A stretch of DNA of 64,000 nt, from positions 8,122,001 to 8,186,000 of the forward strand of contig OX638372.1 of assembly GCA_951812925.1 (NCBI GenBank). The letters are read 5' to 3'. Positions 1 through 13,084 of this stretch are shown here, in pieces. Positions within the stretch are counted from its first letter, which is position 1, and each line of letters starts with the position of its first letter. This stretch comes from Calliopum simillimum. Its lineage: Eukaryota; Arthropoda; Insecta; Diptera; Lauxaniidae. Under the pieces are notes generated by a model. That model did not search any database and was not told the origin of the DNA. It saw only the letters and a program-made list of their open reading frames with translations. The position numbers were made by a program, and so were the translations under genes.

Positions 1-2560
1 GCTGTTGGTGGTGTTGGTCGTGAAACCCAACTGCTAAAATCGAAACAACACCAACAACAACAAAACACTAAATAATTCGAACAGCAACTGAAGAAGGTCA
101 AGTGTTGCCCGAGTATTTGCCTTTAGTTAGCAAAACTGTCGAAAGTTTACTTATCATCGAATTTACTTGAAAGTTTTGATTAAATGTACTGTGGGAGAAA
201 AGGGTCGAGTATGGGAAGCTGTTTTTTTTTCGACAACAAACTTTAGCCACCAAATGCTGTTGCTGTTTACACAAAAATGTAATTAGAGGCATTGGTGAAC
301 TGTTGTTTAGCACCCCCTGCGCGCCTTACACTCTTTTACATTCTTACAACCCGCCGTCTATGGCTTTTGCATCTTTTCCACTTTTAATTTAATTAAGTGT
401 TGTGTTGTGGTGCTTCAGCTGTTGCTAAGGCCTATTTGGTAATCCTATACAGCAGTGCCTACTTTTGCTTCATCAATTTAAGTGAAATTGTTTTTCAAGT
501 GCTTTTCATATACCGTTTATTTATTGCGTTCAACAAGGAGATAATTTTTCGCTGTTTTTATAAGGTTATTGGTTGTGTCGTCGTCGCAACTGCTATTGTT
601 ATTGGAAGGGGTGTTTTTTTTTGGCGGAAGCACCTTGATAAACTTAAGTTATTAATTAATTTTAACGGCTGTTGCTAATTAAGTAAGTTCGCTGCTGTGT
701 CATAACTTTTATAGCAATTCAATAGAACCATTAGTTAGTTGTTAAGGCTGGAGAGTTTAGTAAAGACCTATCGAGACAAAATAAGCACCGAGTGCAATGT
801 GGCATACGAGAAAAACATAATAATTTTGATAAAGGTGACAGCTAAGACAATCATAACAACTCAGATTTTTAGAACTGTGAATATGTACTGTTGGTGTCAA
901 TTTTATAAGTTACAACAAAGAATAAATATTCCCAGGGAATTTTCTCAGACTACCTTGCATTCTCTATTGCAGTTTAAGAAAATTCCCAGGGAATCTTGAT
1001 TCACCTGTTTTCAATTTTTAAAATTTTTGAATTTTGTTACTAACACTCTTACGTATTGAATGAATAAAAAAATCAGCCTCATTCCAGAGATCGATGAACA
1101 GTGAAGAATGTCTGGAAAATCAAGATTATTAAAAAATAGACCAACCTACCAACAAAGTTAAGCTGAAATATTGAAGAAATTGTCAAGCCCAGTGGTTGGA
1201 ATACTTTTTCTTTGTTCAATTGGTTTCAAGAACTTAGGTTATATGAAACTGTTGGAATAGATGACTTGGCAGCACTGACAAAGCTAATGAGGCCTGAACG
1301 AAAGTTAACAAAATGATGAAAAGACTTCAGAATAAACGAACGGACTACAGTTGAATTATATATAAGTAAAAGTTGAAGGAAAGAAGTCGGTTTTCTGCGT
1401 TCAAGAAAAGAAGTGGAGTTTAAAAGATACTGAAAACATTTGAAAAATTAAAAATTGTTAAAGAAAAATTAATGTTAAATTAACTAAAACTTGTTATAAA
1501 AAACTGTAAATAAAATAAAAAATAAAACTAAAATATATAAAAAAAACCCTTGAAACTTTGAAAATGTCATGTGTGGTGTGGTTTTCATTTAGAAAGAGAG
1601 GAAAGCCTAAATATACTATATATTACAAAATTATGATAAATTATTAATAATAACATTTTATAAAAAACGTAGAAATTTTTTACATTTTGCTTTTTAATTT
1701 GTAAACTATATGTTATTCTACTAGCAATGGCTTTTTCTAAAAAAAAAAAATTAAAAACTTTTCAAATTTTAATTGAAAAATTCACTTTGATATGGCAAAT
1801 GAAAAAAATTAAAAAATTGTTCGAAACCACAAAAATTCATAAAACAAACCTCATTCATACACACTCGCAAGCTTACGTATTTCCGTTGTCTTCTATAACG
1901 TATGCATGTTTTAATGAATATACTATACCTAGTGTGTTAGTGTGACAGAGTTGGCAACAGTCTCATTTTATCACAATTCCATCGGCAGCACCAGCATAGC
2001 AACTCTAATGCAAATGCTACGCAGCGAAAACTTTCTGTTCTGTTTAATGGTTGAAATTGTTGTAAAAGTTTTCACACAAAATTTTACTAGGTAAATAGGA
2101 TTGGATACCTTTACTTTTGGGTAAAGCATATGAAATTAAAATTTAATTTCGTAAATCCATTTTTCAGATTTTAATTTTTTATTATTTTCTGTTGTTATTG
2201 CCGCTGTTGCCTGTAGTTGTGGTATTGTGGCATGTGTATGCGGTTAAATACGCGCTGTGTGCTGCTACGGTAACCAATAAACATGACCTGCGTGCCAGTA
2301 TCACCGCCGCCAACATCAACACTGAAACCGCACACGCCATAACAATGAGAAAGACGGCGAAAATACTAAGAAAAACTTTGTTATTGTGGTGGTTTCGGGA
2401 TTTAAACGAACATTCGAGCTTGTAACTATAAATACTACTAATTTGTATCAAAACTATTTTATTATTTGAAAAACTATTGCACCATGAACTAAAACTCTTT
2501 TTGCAATAATACCTTAATACCTTCTTAACTATTTTTTAACTGCATTTTCAGAATTTTTTC
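1..2560. other. AT-rich non-coding stretch, no gene seen
   Basis: No exon, RNA gene or clear transposon could be supported. Two copies of the palindrome TTCCCAGGGAA lie at 929-939 and 983-993. The part from about 2180 to 2440 is visibly richer in G and C and free of simple repeats, with long open frames on both strands but no recognisable protein. It could be a conserved non-coding element. Confidence 0.5.
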
Positions 2561-2569
2561 TTGCCTGAT

Positions 2570-2695
2570 TTCCTGCTTATCAATTTTACTACTTTTTCTA
2601 CTACTTTTTCAACTACTTTTTCAACTACTTTTTCTATTACTTTTTCTACTACTTTTTCTACTACCGTTTCTACCACCTTTTCAATACATTTTCTA
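2570..2695 (+). repeat. Short-period CTACTTTTT tandem repeat
   Basis: The strand reads repeated 'CTACTTTTTC' and 'ACTACTTTTTCA' blocks of about 10-15 bp in a row, with single-base variation (for example CTACCGTTTC). This is a microsatellite-like array next to the larger repeat downstream, whose units also contain 'CTACTACTTTTT'. It may be the seed from which that repeat grew. Confidence 0.7.
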
Positions 2696-2984
2696 CAACT
2701 TTTTTAACATTCTTGGTTTTTGAATTGCAGATAAAATTATAGACTTGAAGATGGCATAAGTACCAAAGTCAAAATGTCTAGAAACGCAACAATGACTGAG
2801 TTTGGGACAACCCAATGCATGGAAATCCAAAGGAATGTAAGAGTTAAATGTTATCACAATGGGCTTAGCACCGAAACAGATTGACCTAGGCCGTGATACT
2901 GTTTCGGACACTTTTTAATTTTATTATTAATAAATAAGTATATTTTGATTCCTTTTGCTACTCCTCCTTTTTCTACTACTATTT

Positions 2985-3800
2985 TCTTAGCAAATTCTAC
3001 TACTACTTTTTTAACATACCTGCTTCGGACAGCTTTAATATTTAATAAATATTACCATTTCGTGCGAAAGATTTACAAATTTCTTTTCCACTACATTTTC
3101 ATTCATTTTGCTGCTACTCTTTAATTTTTGATACTTTTTACTACGTTTTCTAATACTTTTTAAATAAACTTGCTTTCGACAATTTCTTCCTTGGTAATAA
3201 AATGGTGGTGCGTGCAAATATCTAAAATATTTTGCACAAATTTATCTACACACATTTCTACTAATATTTGCCCTTTTTTTGACACTTTCTTAGAACATTC
3301 TACTACTTTTTAACAAACTGCTTCGGACAGTTTAAATTTTATTATTAATATAACTATTTCGTGCGAATAATTTACAGAAATCTTTCGCACTATATTCTCA
3401 TTCATTTAGCTGTTACCTACTGTTTTACTTTTGATTGTTTTTAATACGTTTTTTACTACTTTTTAAATAAACTTGCTTTCAAAAATTTTTCAAACATGGT
3501 ACTTCGTGCAAATATCTGATAAAATTCGTACAATTTTTCTGCTGCCCTTTTTACTACTATTTTTGCTACATTTCCGATACTTTCTCTTAGCACATTCTTA
3601 TACTTTTCAAACATACAAATATTTCACAAATTTCTTACCCACTACATTTTGATTAATTTTGCAGCTACTCTTTTACTTTGATTGTTTTTAATACGGTGTC
3701 TACTACTTTTTAAACATATATACTTGCTTTAAATAATTTGTTTTTCGTACTACTACTGTGTTTCATGTGAATATTTGATAAATTTCAAACAAATTTATCT
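2985..3800 (+). repeat. Degenerate tandem repeat, about 300-bp unit, 2.5-3 copies
   Basis: Landmarks recur in the same order: 'TGCTTCGGACAG' at about 3021 and 3319, 'ATTTCGTGCGAA' after each, 'CACTACATTTTCATTCATTT', then 'AATAAACTTGCTTTC' at about 3171, 3474 and (shortened) 3725, then 'CGTGCAAATATCT'. Spacing is about 300, 300 and 250 bp. A partial extra copy starts near 2895 ('ACTGTTTCGGACAC'). The units are diverged and AT-rich. No coding function is apparent. Confidence 0.7.
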
Positions 3801-3969
3801 ACTCCATTTGCTACTACTATTTTTATTACTTTTTTCACCGTCCATATCTTTCACTACTTTTAAACTTAAATTATATTTTCTACCTATTTTATTGTTTTTT
3901 TTAACGAATTTTCTAAAACTTTATATGTTAGAAATGAAAACAAAAATTTATGATGACTATCACTGTTAA

Positions 3970-6480
3970 CATGACATCTACCCACCGACAGACAGCCTCT
4001 ACCAACTTGGTACGTATTATGACGTGATGGCAAAACCAACATTAAAGCTGCTTAAAAGCTTTGCTAATCCCTTGCCAGTGCTTCCTGATTGATCGAGATT
4101 AGTTGCATTACCAAGTAGTAAATGCATATGTACCTACAGTAGTTGAGTGCGAGTGTATTTGTGTGTTTGCGCGCGTGTAAGTAAGTGTGTTTAAAAGTGA
4201 ATATTGTAGTGCGCTTTTTAGCAGGTTAAAGGGTGATAACTTTACTACACAGTTCATCTGCTATTAAACTTGAATTTTTCCTTTTACTTTCATGTTCTTT
4301 TTCATGTCTTCTTCTTCCACTATTAATCGTTTATTTCCTGCTATTTATTTTGTAACGGATATTAAAAGTATTCAAACGGAAACGGAAGTGTAAACACAAT
4401 TTCGACATATTTGTTGTTAAGTTCAAAGTCGACCGTGCAAGTGAAAATCTTTTATCGTAAAGTTGGGGGAATATTTTTTTTTTTTGCAAAAAAGTAATGA
4501 AGCGAGTAAGTCAGATTGAAACATACTTATGTCATCAAGTAGTTGTTATTAGTTTTTTTTTTTTTTTGTGATTTCATTTCAGGAAGCAAAATTTGTTTAC
4601 AAGAGTAGTTAATAGTACCCTAATTGAAAGTCTCTAGGTTAAAAAAAATCTTTAATTAGCACAATTTTGATATTTTTGCTACAGACTGACAATTTCGGTT
4701 TTGCTCCAGGTCACTGATTGAGTTTTTATTACACAGTGAACCATTGTCCACATTTGTGCACATTCGCAATTCTTAAGCATATGTTGATGAAGACTTGGAA
4801 CTTTTTATTATCTGATCGGTACTTAATCACGTCACTTAAGCTTTGCCTAAGAAAAGCCTAAGTTACGCGATAACACAATTTAAAAAGAAAAAAAAAATTT
4901 ATCTATAGTTTATAGTATGTTTAAGAATATGATTTTCCTTAAATATTCTGATGTGGATTTTGGAACGGAATAACTTTTTTTTGTTGGTATGCTTGGTACA
5001 GGAAACTTGTTTATGCTATGTATTTTAGAAAGTCAAAAAATATTTTCTCAAAACCTGAGGACAAACTTTATAAGTTTGGGCAAAAATTTATTCAGAAAAT
5101 TTATCTGTACTCCTGAAATTTAAAAGCTGCATAATTAACTAGTTTGTTAAAGCACAGTCATGAGCTCATGCATTTAATCTGTAATTCCTAAAAACAAACT
5201 TTCGAATTACGATTTCTGTCTTTTTAAATAAAAACTAAGATTCTAAACATTCAGTTGTGATGGTGTTACGAAGAAATATTAAATTTGGAAGATTAATCCA
5301 AATGATATTATCAATTGAGCTCAAATCTGTCAACAACTATTTGGTACATAAGCTAATAAGTCGAAACTCCAGATTTGATCAAATGATTAATTGAGTCACC
5401 CATATCCAAAAGAAGTTAAAAGACAAAAAATGGTTGTATTTTTGGATTCTTAAACTCACTGGTTATATTTGAAACTTGTTAAAATCGGCGTAGAAATAAG
5501 TATACAGGTGCAAAAGAAGATAACTAATTCCACGTATAAGAAGACAGAAGCAAAGCAAGTTATTTTGCATGAAAGCAGTTTTTTCCACAATAGTAGAAAA
5601 CGGTTAAAAAATTTTACAAAAGCAGAAGAAGTATCAATATGAAACAAGACATTTGATCTACTAAGATCGTGGTTATTACGGTGTAGAGGGTAACTAAATT
5701 TTTTATTAACAGGCAAAAGCTGGCATTCTCCTCGAAGGAGTACTATTAAGGAGAAAAATCTGGAACATCTTCTGTATCATTATCCAGCACTAAATTTTAA
5801 ACTCTTGTTTTTTCACAATTTTGAAGAACTTTGAGGACAGATCTTAGATCACTCAAAGGCTTCCAAAGCCTTTCCAAAGGTTATAAGTAAGATGTGGTGT
5901 CATTATGGTCTTTTGGTCGATGTGGTAGCACTATGGACTTTTTTAAGATATAAGTGGTTATTTTGCCATCACTTAAACCTAACCGTACCTAAAATCGTGG
6001 CGGAGAATACAGTTGCAAAACAAGTTAAAAAAGTTTACAGAAGCAAAACAAGTTATGTGCTATTTAATTTTATAAATAACAATAAGATGGATACAGTGAG
6101 ATAATCCATATTTAACAATTAAAATCAGTGTAATAGAACCTTCAATTCGCAAAAAAATTGGATCATTATTATAGTCATTATGACCAGGCAAAGCATTAGA
6201 CGTTTTTGTGATTTGCCAACAATTATAAAAACATGAATTAACTGCTTTTGCATTTGGACGACCCAATAAATCAACACTAACCGTAGCAAAATTTATTAAA
6301 ATGAAATTTACTTACAGATTTTGGGGACCAATTTCACAGAAAGAACAGCCTGTCCTGCGTTGGGCGCCATTTTATGTAGCGAGCAAAAGATGATTTATTT
6401 ACTAGAACCAAGTTTGCATCAAATAAATAAACCACCTTGATTTTGACTATAATTGCAGGCGTTAATGTGAAGCTCTCCAT
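3970..6480. other. AT-rich non-coding stretch, no gene seen
   Basis: No exon, repeat array or transposon end could be supported. There is a short GT-rich run at about 4150-4190 and several poly-T and poly-A runs. Open frames here are short and of random-looking composition. Confidence 0.45.
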
Positions 6481-6502
6481 TTTGATTTCTTGTAATTAAA
6501 CT

Positions 6503-6810
6503 CTGTGCCAAAATTATATCCTATATTGTCCCTATAAGAGTGAAAAGTACTAAGTCAGTTTTTCCGAGTTGTTTGGTATTAATAGTCTGGAATATTAAAG
6601 TCTTTTGTTTGATAAGACCTACTAAGCCATATCTCTGTTAAAAAGTGGTTCTTTTTCAAATAAAAGTAAAGCAAAACAATGATTTCCAAACAAAAAAAAA
6701 AAAAATAAAATTTAATTTTGCAAATTATCTCAAAACTTGAAAAACTGACTTTTCACTTGTATAGGGACGATATGAAATATATGTGGCATTTTTGTGAAAT
6801 TCATTAGTAG
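6503..6810. repeat. Inverted repeat, about 70-bp arms (MITE-like)
   Basis: The left arm (about 6505-6580) contains 'TATTGTCCCTATAAGAGTGA', 'AAAAGT' and 'CAGTTTTTC'. The reverse complement of the right arm (about 6733-6808) reads 'ATCGTCCCTATACAAGTGAA', 'AAGT' and 'CAGTTTTTC'. The two arms could pair as a stem around a loop of roughly 150 bp. No target-site duplication was found, so the exact ends are uncertain. Confidence 0.5.
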
Positions 6811-8480
6811 AAATTGTCATTACATGTAGCATTTCAAGCTTACTTTGACCTCAACATTGCTATATTTGAAATTGCAAAATCACGTCCATTGCTTAGACCG
6901 CTTTTGACAGTCGACAAAGAGTTAAGAGCGCATTAAACGCAAATGTCTGTTTAAGGTTAATGTTCTACAAATTTACCTAGCTCACCTCGTATACGTACTA
7001 AGAACTCATGTATATGTTGTACATGTTGCGGCTTTGTATGCTTTGTGTCATTTGAGGCATAAAGCAAAGCTTTGTTGGTGGCTGTGGTCATTTTCTGTTT
7101 ATTTAATTGACAAGGTTTCTTGGCAACAATTGTAGTGTTATGGACAATTTTTCATAAGAAAAGCATAAAGCTTTTCGAAAATATTTTTCTCAAAAACTTT
7201 AAAAAAAATTATCATACATTTTTACACGTCAGAAGAAGTAAACTTTAACTTTCTTGAGTGAAAGCGATATCAAAAATTACTTCCGTTTGTCAAGTGATCC
7301 CTTCTGCATAAGACTATCATATTGAACGCGCATCAAAAATGCAAAAACCATTTCAACTGACTCGAAGTAAACAATGAATATTAAACTTCCAACTTCAATT
7401 CCCAACTGTGATGTTTAACCCTTAACTGTTTGAAAGCAAATGAAAATCATTTAAAGCACAACAACAGCCATCGTCACTGTTGCACAACATAATAAATTCA
7501 TTGCAAAATTAATGTATTTCCTCTAGTGAATTCAAATGAATTAAGAAACTTAACCCACAGTGGCGATACATCGATTAGGCGAAAACCAAACACCCAATCC
7601 AAAACTCTCTGAAATGTATTTTTTCTTCACTTATTTCTTCTCCACTTGTATTATTTGTAATCGTTCTTTCGGCCAACAGTAAATACTCTTCCAACATGGC
7701 TGTCAGTAGCGGCTTTCCTTCCGTCCTTCCTTTTAACTCATTGCCTTATGTCACTTAATTGCCGCATACCGTGGCCAAGTATTAATTAAAAACACAGCGC
7801 TTTTTAATTATGCAATACAATTAATTCATTAGAAAATGAGGTCAAATCAATTACATTTTACGATTTGCAATTGGTGTGATGAAGGGATTTGGAATTTTTC
7901 GGTTTTCGATGTTTCACATTTTACGCAGTTTGGTATTTGGCGGCGAAGAAGGGGCTGTGACATTGACCAAAGCTCTCGTTCTCGCGCTTAATTGAGGGTA
8001 GAGTTTAACATAACTGTCAATGAGGGACATTAATAAAGCTAAAGGTATTAAGAGTGTATCCTTTTTTTGGCAATAAATTTCAAAATTGATTTATTTAATT
8101 GGGTAATTTGAATTTTTTCACAATATCAGTACTTTTTTTTGTTTAAAAAAATTTGGTAAGTGCTGAAAAAGGTATGCAAAAGCTGGTAAAAGAGTTAGTG
8201 AGCACAAATTTTCTTTAGACTTGGAAGAGGAACAAAATATTTTGCAAATGCGCTTTATTTTTGTTCCTGAATACCTGTTGCTAAGAATGGGTTAAACTTC
8301 AGTTAACTATTCTAAATTTAATCAAAAATGTTACCTTGAAATTTTCTTAAGATAAACAAATGAGTTCGGGGAGAATTGACTAACCAAACATGCAAATGCT
8401 ATGCGGCCTCTATCTGTCATGTTCAATAGTTAACCATACAAAGCACACAATTTCAACATGCACGCACACAAACACAAATT
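6811..8480. other. Non-coding stretch, no gene seen
   Basis: No feature could be supported in this interval. It is intron-like, somewhat less repetitive than its surroundings, and free of recognisable transposon ends. Confidence 0.4.
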
Positions 8481-8524
8481 TAAATACACGGAGAAAAATA
8501 AGTGTCGTAATTCTTACGCCAAAA

Positions 8525-8765
8525 TTTGTCCTACTTGTTTTACTATGTTAGAAATTGAGCAAGGCTTATAATTATATACCATTAGAAAGGTATTTGTGTG
8601 TAAATGTGCACAGTTAAAATTATTTTAGTATTTTGCTACTAAACCAGGTAAAATTATATGCAAATTTTTCAATATTAGCAACGATAAAATACGCAATTAC
8701 ACAGAGCTGAAAGGAGGATACAGCACAGAGCGAAAGACGAAAGGCGATTCTAATTAATATTAAAT
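8525..8765 (+). mobile_element. INE-1-like (Helentron-associated) 5' fragment
   Basis: The block 'ACTATGTTAGAAAT', 'ACCATTAGAAAGGTATTTGT', 'CAGGTAAAAT' and 'TTACACAGAGC' matches in order the start of the fuller copy at 33.25 kb. It stops before the 'GCCACGCCC' region, so this is a 5' piece only. It is non-autonomous and encodes no protein. Confidence 0.6.
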
Positions 8766-8835
8766 TTCAAACATAAATAAACATACGTATGATCTATTTA
8801 TTGGCTCTATGCTCCTCCTAGGAGTTAAAGGAGAA

Positions 8836-8857
8836 TACATACATACATACATACATG
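8836..8857 (+). repeat. (CATA)n microsatellite
   Basis: Five to six uninterrupted ACAT/CATA units. Confidence 0.8.
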
Positions 8858-8984
8858 ATATATTTGATGTTCCGTAAAGCAGAGTAAATTATGCTTCCTG
8901 GACAAACATTTGCTTTCGAAATCCTAAAATATCCAATTAAAAAATTGCATTCTAAAAAATATCATACAATTCGCTAAAAGTTTT

Positions 8985-9155
8985 CTCCGAAAGAATTTTA
9001 TCTAAAACGTTAGAGTGACTCAAGAAAATCTTTTTTGCAAAACGAAATCAATTTAAAGCCTATAACTCCTCAAGTGTACATTTTAGACCCCCTCCAGGTT
9101 CAATTTTTTGTTAGTCTAGGCCTCTTCCATCATCTCCCAGAAGCTTCGTAACCTT
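8985..9155 (+). repeat. Dispersed repeat, copy 1
   Basis: The segment contains 'CTAAAACGTTAG', 'GTACATTTTAGACCCCCTCC' and 'TTGTTAGTCTAG'. The same landmarks occur in reverse orientation at about 38040-38215 ('GGAGGGGGTCTAAAATGTAC', 'CTAACGTTTTAG'). It is a dispersed interspersed repeat of unknown class. Confidence 0.65.
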
Positions 9156-10119
9156 ATCGATTACACCCTATATGGTCTTGAAACTTAAGATATATTTACT
9201 AGAAATAAAGTAGTACGAACTATTTTTTTTCGCCGTGTAGAAAACAAAATACACTTGAAAACAATGAATGAATAACCTTTTCACATGGCAAACGCAATAG
9301 TGTTGCCTACCTTCGTTTTAATTATTAACATGTCATTATTCATACATATAACACACACTTGCACACGCAATCAGGTGAGGGTAGAAGCAATTTTATATGT
9401 GCATATTGTAGTGTAGATGTGTGAGCATGGTGTGCATGTATGTATGTGTCAAATGTCCTGATAAAGTATTTGTGTAATTTTATCTTCGTCTGCATCGCAA
9501 GGATATCATGTTTTAGTTTTAACTAAACAGCTTCGCCGGTGACTACGTATACAAATTTCGAATAGAGTAAAGATCCTAAGTTGCGTGATAATATATGAAA
9601 AGTTTAAAACAAATTGAGTTTTATCAGCGAGATTGAAAGTTAGTTTTATAAAATTATTGAAAAATTTTGTTTAATAAAATCAACTACTCGTATGTAATTT
9701 CTTTCGATTTTTTTTTTAATTTTTGTTGCTGCTTTAAGTTCCTAGCATCTTATTTTAGCATAAACACATTGAATGAGCACATGTATTGTATTTGTAAATG
9801 CAAATATGTGCGTGTGCTTGTATGTAAAACATGTCATTCTAGTTTTGTACCACTTTGTCGCTACAGCGACAGCTGTCAGTAAGTTAGAGGACTTTTGTAG
9901 GAAGTCAAGCTCAGCTTAGCATGTGGTATTTGAAAAAAGAAAAACATAAATTCTTAAGCGAAAAAGAAGCACTTCCATAGGCCTACTTCAGCACTTCTTT
10001 TTCAGCCATAAGCGTTTCCATTTTTAATGTGCTAGAATGTTACTAATCTAAAACTTACCATACCCTATCAAAAAAGACACTCGGTAGAAAACGTTCTCAC
10101 AAAGAAAAATTTAAAAAAT

Positions 10120-10210
10120 CGCTCGTGGTGGGATTCGAACTCAAGTCTATTGCATAGAGGAACATTAATTAGAATCTGCTAAGCACCTTAAGCCACAGAC
10201 CTCTGTGATG
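10120..10210 (-). repeat. tRNA-derived SINE-like fragment 1
   Basis: Read on the minus strand, an A-box-like GTGGCTTAAGGTGCTTAGC is followed about 50 nt later by a B-box-like GAGTTCGAATCCC, then a T-rich tail. The spacing and order fit an internal RNA polymerase III promoter. A clean cloverleaf was not traced, so a functional tRNA is unlikely. It shares the leader 'CTACATCACA' with the fragment at 36.4 kb, which argues for one SINE family. Confidence 0.45.
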
Positions 10211-10249
10211 TAGAAATTTGTTTTATTTTTTAGGTAAAGACATTGAAAT

Positions 10250-10855
10250 ATAAAACTAGTAAGGGTGTTACCTTTGGCCTGGCCAAACATTAAGTACCCT
10301 ACTCAGCAGTATTTTGAAAATTTTGCTTATATGGGAGGTGCCACGCCCTCTTATCCGAATTCACCTAGTTTTTTCTCAGAGTTTGCATTTATAGTTTTTA
10401 GTATTTGAGTCAAATTTAGTTTGATTATCTCAAAAAACGCTTTCAATAAAGCGTTTTGAAGCTTTTGCATATATGTGAGGTGCCACGCCCACTTGTTTGA
10501 ATTCACCCAGTTTTTTCTTAGAGCTTGCACTTACAATTCTTAGTACTTTTGTGTATTTTGGTTGCATTATCGTGAAAAATACACCAAAAGTGGCATTTTG
10601 AAGATATTTTTTTATGGGTGGTACGACGGAGGCTGTGTACCAAATTGTATTGAATTATCTTGCTTAGTTTTCCCAAAAAATGTATTTTCACACACAGGCA
10701 GCCAGCCAGCCAGCCAGACAGACGACCATGGCTATATCGACTCAGAAGGTGACGCTGATCAAGAATATATATACTTTTCTATATCTGCCACGCCTCCTTC
10801 TCTGCGTTACAAACGGAAGGACAAAGTGAATATACCCTGGGTATAGGATATAAAA
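10250..10855 (+). mobile_element. INE-1-like (Helentron-associated) 3' part
   Basis: Two subunits carry 'GGAGGTGCCACGCCC' and 'GAATTCACC' (about 10335 and 10478). They are followed by a CAGC microsatellite core (10698-10722), 'GACGCTGATCAAGAATATAT', 'TGCCACGCCTCCTTCTC', and a terminal CCTGGGTATAGG just before the end. This order matches the DINE-1/INE-1 group of Helentron-associated repeats common in flies. Its 5' part is missing here; a matching 5' part lies separately at 8525-8765. Confidence 0.7.
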
Positions 10856-10859
10856 AGTA

Positions 10860-13080
10860 AGTAAAATTTCTTTTCAAATGATTTATTTAAAAAAGTTCCA
10901 AAAAATTCTGAAAAAATTTCCATGTATTTCTTGGGGTTTTTGCCTTCATAATTTTTTTTGTAAGATGCCTTGGTTTTGAGTAAAACCGTTTTTCCGATCG
11001 GATAAAGAAAATTTCTATGGTCCAGTGGCCATATTTTGGTAAATTTTTAATCTAAGAAATTTTTTAACAAGTCATTTTAAAGGAAATTTTATCTACTTTT
11101 TTCTATATTGCTTAATGTTTTTACCTATCTCTGACCCTAAGGACCTTATCAGTAGACTATAAAGAGACAAAGTATTTTACAAAAATATTCTGCGGAAAAT
11201 TTCAATGTGTAGATTTTAAGAATAATGCGTAAAAATTGTAATAAAAATTCAATAAATATGGGACAAAGTTCACTAAAGTGCATAGTGATGCTCCATCCAA
11301 TTGTGATGTTAATTTTTGATTATGGGCTCAAAAATATTTTCATACAGCAAATATTTTATTTTGACTTTACATATGCACTGCTGCTTCTTATAACGAATTT
11401 TTGTCTCATATTTTGCATAACCAAATAACTTGAATTCCAAAATCAAACGAAATACACACATGCACGCAAATATAAATAGCTAATACAGACAGTGACAATT
11501 GTATTGCTCGTAAATACCAAATAGCAGACAGATAGACAGGCATAGCAGAGATATCTTTAATATTATTTCCAAAAAAAAAAAGAAAAAAAAAAGACAGTAA
11601 CAGCAACAACAACACATGTCTCGTTGACAATTTGAGTGAAGAATTTAAGTAGCTGGTGGTTACCAGACTTAAGTCAGTCGAAATCATCCTAAATGCTTGA
11701 CTTGGCTGTGTTGTGTAAATGTGTGATGTATATGCATGTATGCCATATAAATGGCTTCATTAGTATGCGGCCTAACATAAAATTATACGATATGTTCAAT
11801 TTAATACACTTGAAAATGTGGGTGTAAGAAAATAAAAAAATAAAAATGGAAATATTTTTGGAGATTTTCCCGTACACACACACAGCTTTGTCTTGGCTTG
11901 ATGATTCTTTTGTCTAAAAATGTTGTTCAGTTTGCTTTTCGGCGTATTTTGATTGAATATAAATGACAACGTATTGGTGGAGAGCAGACTTTAAACCAGA
12001 GTTTATGGTTTCGACTAAGTTTCAGACGCTTTTGCAGGCATGGGCAAGATTTAGTAAGTAAAGCAAAAAAAGCACTCTGACCAAGCTCTCTCTGTTTTTT
12101 TCCTCTGTACAATTTTCAGCAATTGTTTTATTGTTTCATAAAATTTTATTTTTAACTTTTCAACATAATACTCTTTGGTTTTATTTATATAGCGCACTTT
12201 TGCCTTGAAATGCCATCTACCGCGTTGCATTTTTTTTTATTTTTTTTTTTGTTGTCATGTCATCAGTTGTGACATTAATTACCTTGGTTGGTTGTCACAC
12301 TTGCATACAATGATTTGCGTAGTTGTAAAAATTGCAGTAGCATCAAGAACAAAAAACAACATTGTCATCTGCGAAAACGAACCCATGGCAACTTTGGCGG
12401 CAACAATATGTTGGTAACAAGCCATAAAAATCACAGTTTTAAAAATAAACCTGACCAACACAAACAAACATCTACTCATTTGCGCAACTTATACAAGTTG
12501 TTTTTTTATTATTATTATGTCCGTCCAGCGCGCTGTCCGGTCATGTGTCAGCGGTGAAAAAAACATTAAAAGAACAATTAAGATTTAATTTATTTGATTT
12601 TTGTTGATCACCGGAATTCACCAGGGGTATTTTCCCTTTTTGGGGCCTTTTTTTTGCTTTTAACTATAATTTTATTCTTCTGGTTCTGATTTTGAGTACG
12701 TAATAAAATGTTTTGCTCTGACTTTATTTTTTCACTTTAAAATTTTTCAAAGAATACTTTTTAATGTGCATTTTTATGATTTTTAATTATATGTGCCTTA
12801 TGCCAGAATGATTTAGTGACCAATTTGAAAAAGAATATTTATAAAAAAAGAACTTTATTAAATTAAATTTTTTGGATGAATTCCATATTATGCCACATTT
12901 TCAGAATTAAGTTTTGTTTATGTCAATTTAAGTATTTGTTTACTCAAACTCACAATTTACTCTTCAGCACTTCATATTAGGGTCGAAATTTAGATAAATC
13001 CCGAAACCAACTCAGAAGTTAGAAGGACTCGTAAAACCGCTATCTGCATATTTTTTTTTTTTTTTTTTTTCATTCCGAGA
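10860..13080. other. AT-rich non-coding stretch, no gene seen
   Basis: No exon or transposon end was supported. It contains poly-A and poly-T runs (for example 11572-11592, 12231-12250 and 13052-13070) and scattered short open frames of random composition. Confidence 0.45.
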
Positions 13081-13084
13081 AAAA

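Larger units (their letters stand above)
8485..9239. mobile_element. Possible MITE with TACACGG termini
   Basis: The left end reads TACACGGAGAAAAATA and the reverse complement of the right end reads TACACGGCGAAAAAAAA, a plausible terminal inverted repeat. A third copy of this terminus occurs alone at 36209 (TACACGGAGAAAAAAA), which supports a dispersed family. The interior is composite: it contains an INE-1-like 5' piece and a segment shared with 38 kb. It may therefore be two partial copies rather than one element. Confidence 0.35.

Noticed and set aside
2693..2911. 72-residue minus-strand frame containing KPIVITFNSYIPLDFHALGC
   Set aside because: Looks like normal protein composition but has no recognised domain and is embedded in a tandem repeat region; not enough to call a gene.
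10120..10210. Functional tRNA gene
   Set aside because: Box A/B-like sequences are present but I could not trace a paired acceptor stem and anticodon arm; a SINE fragment fits better.
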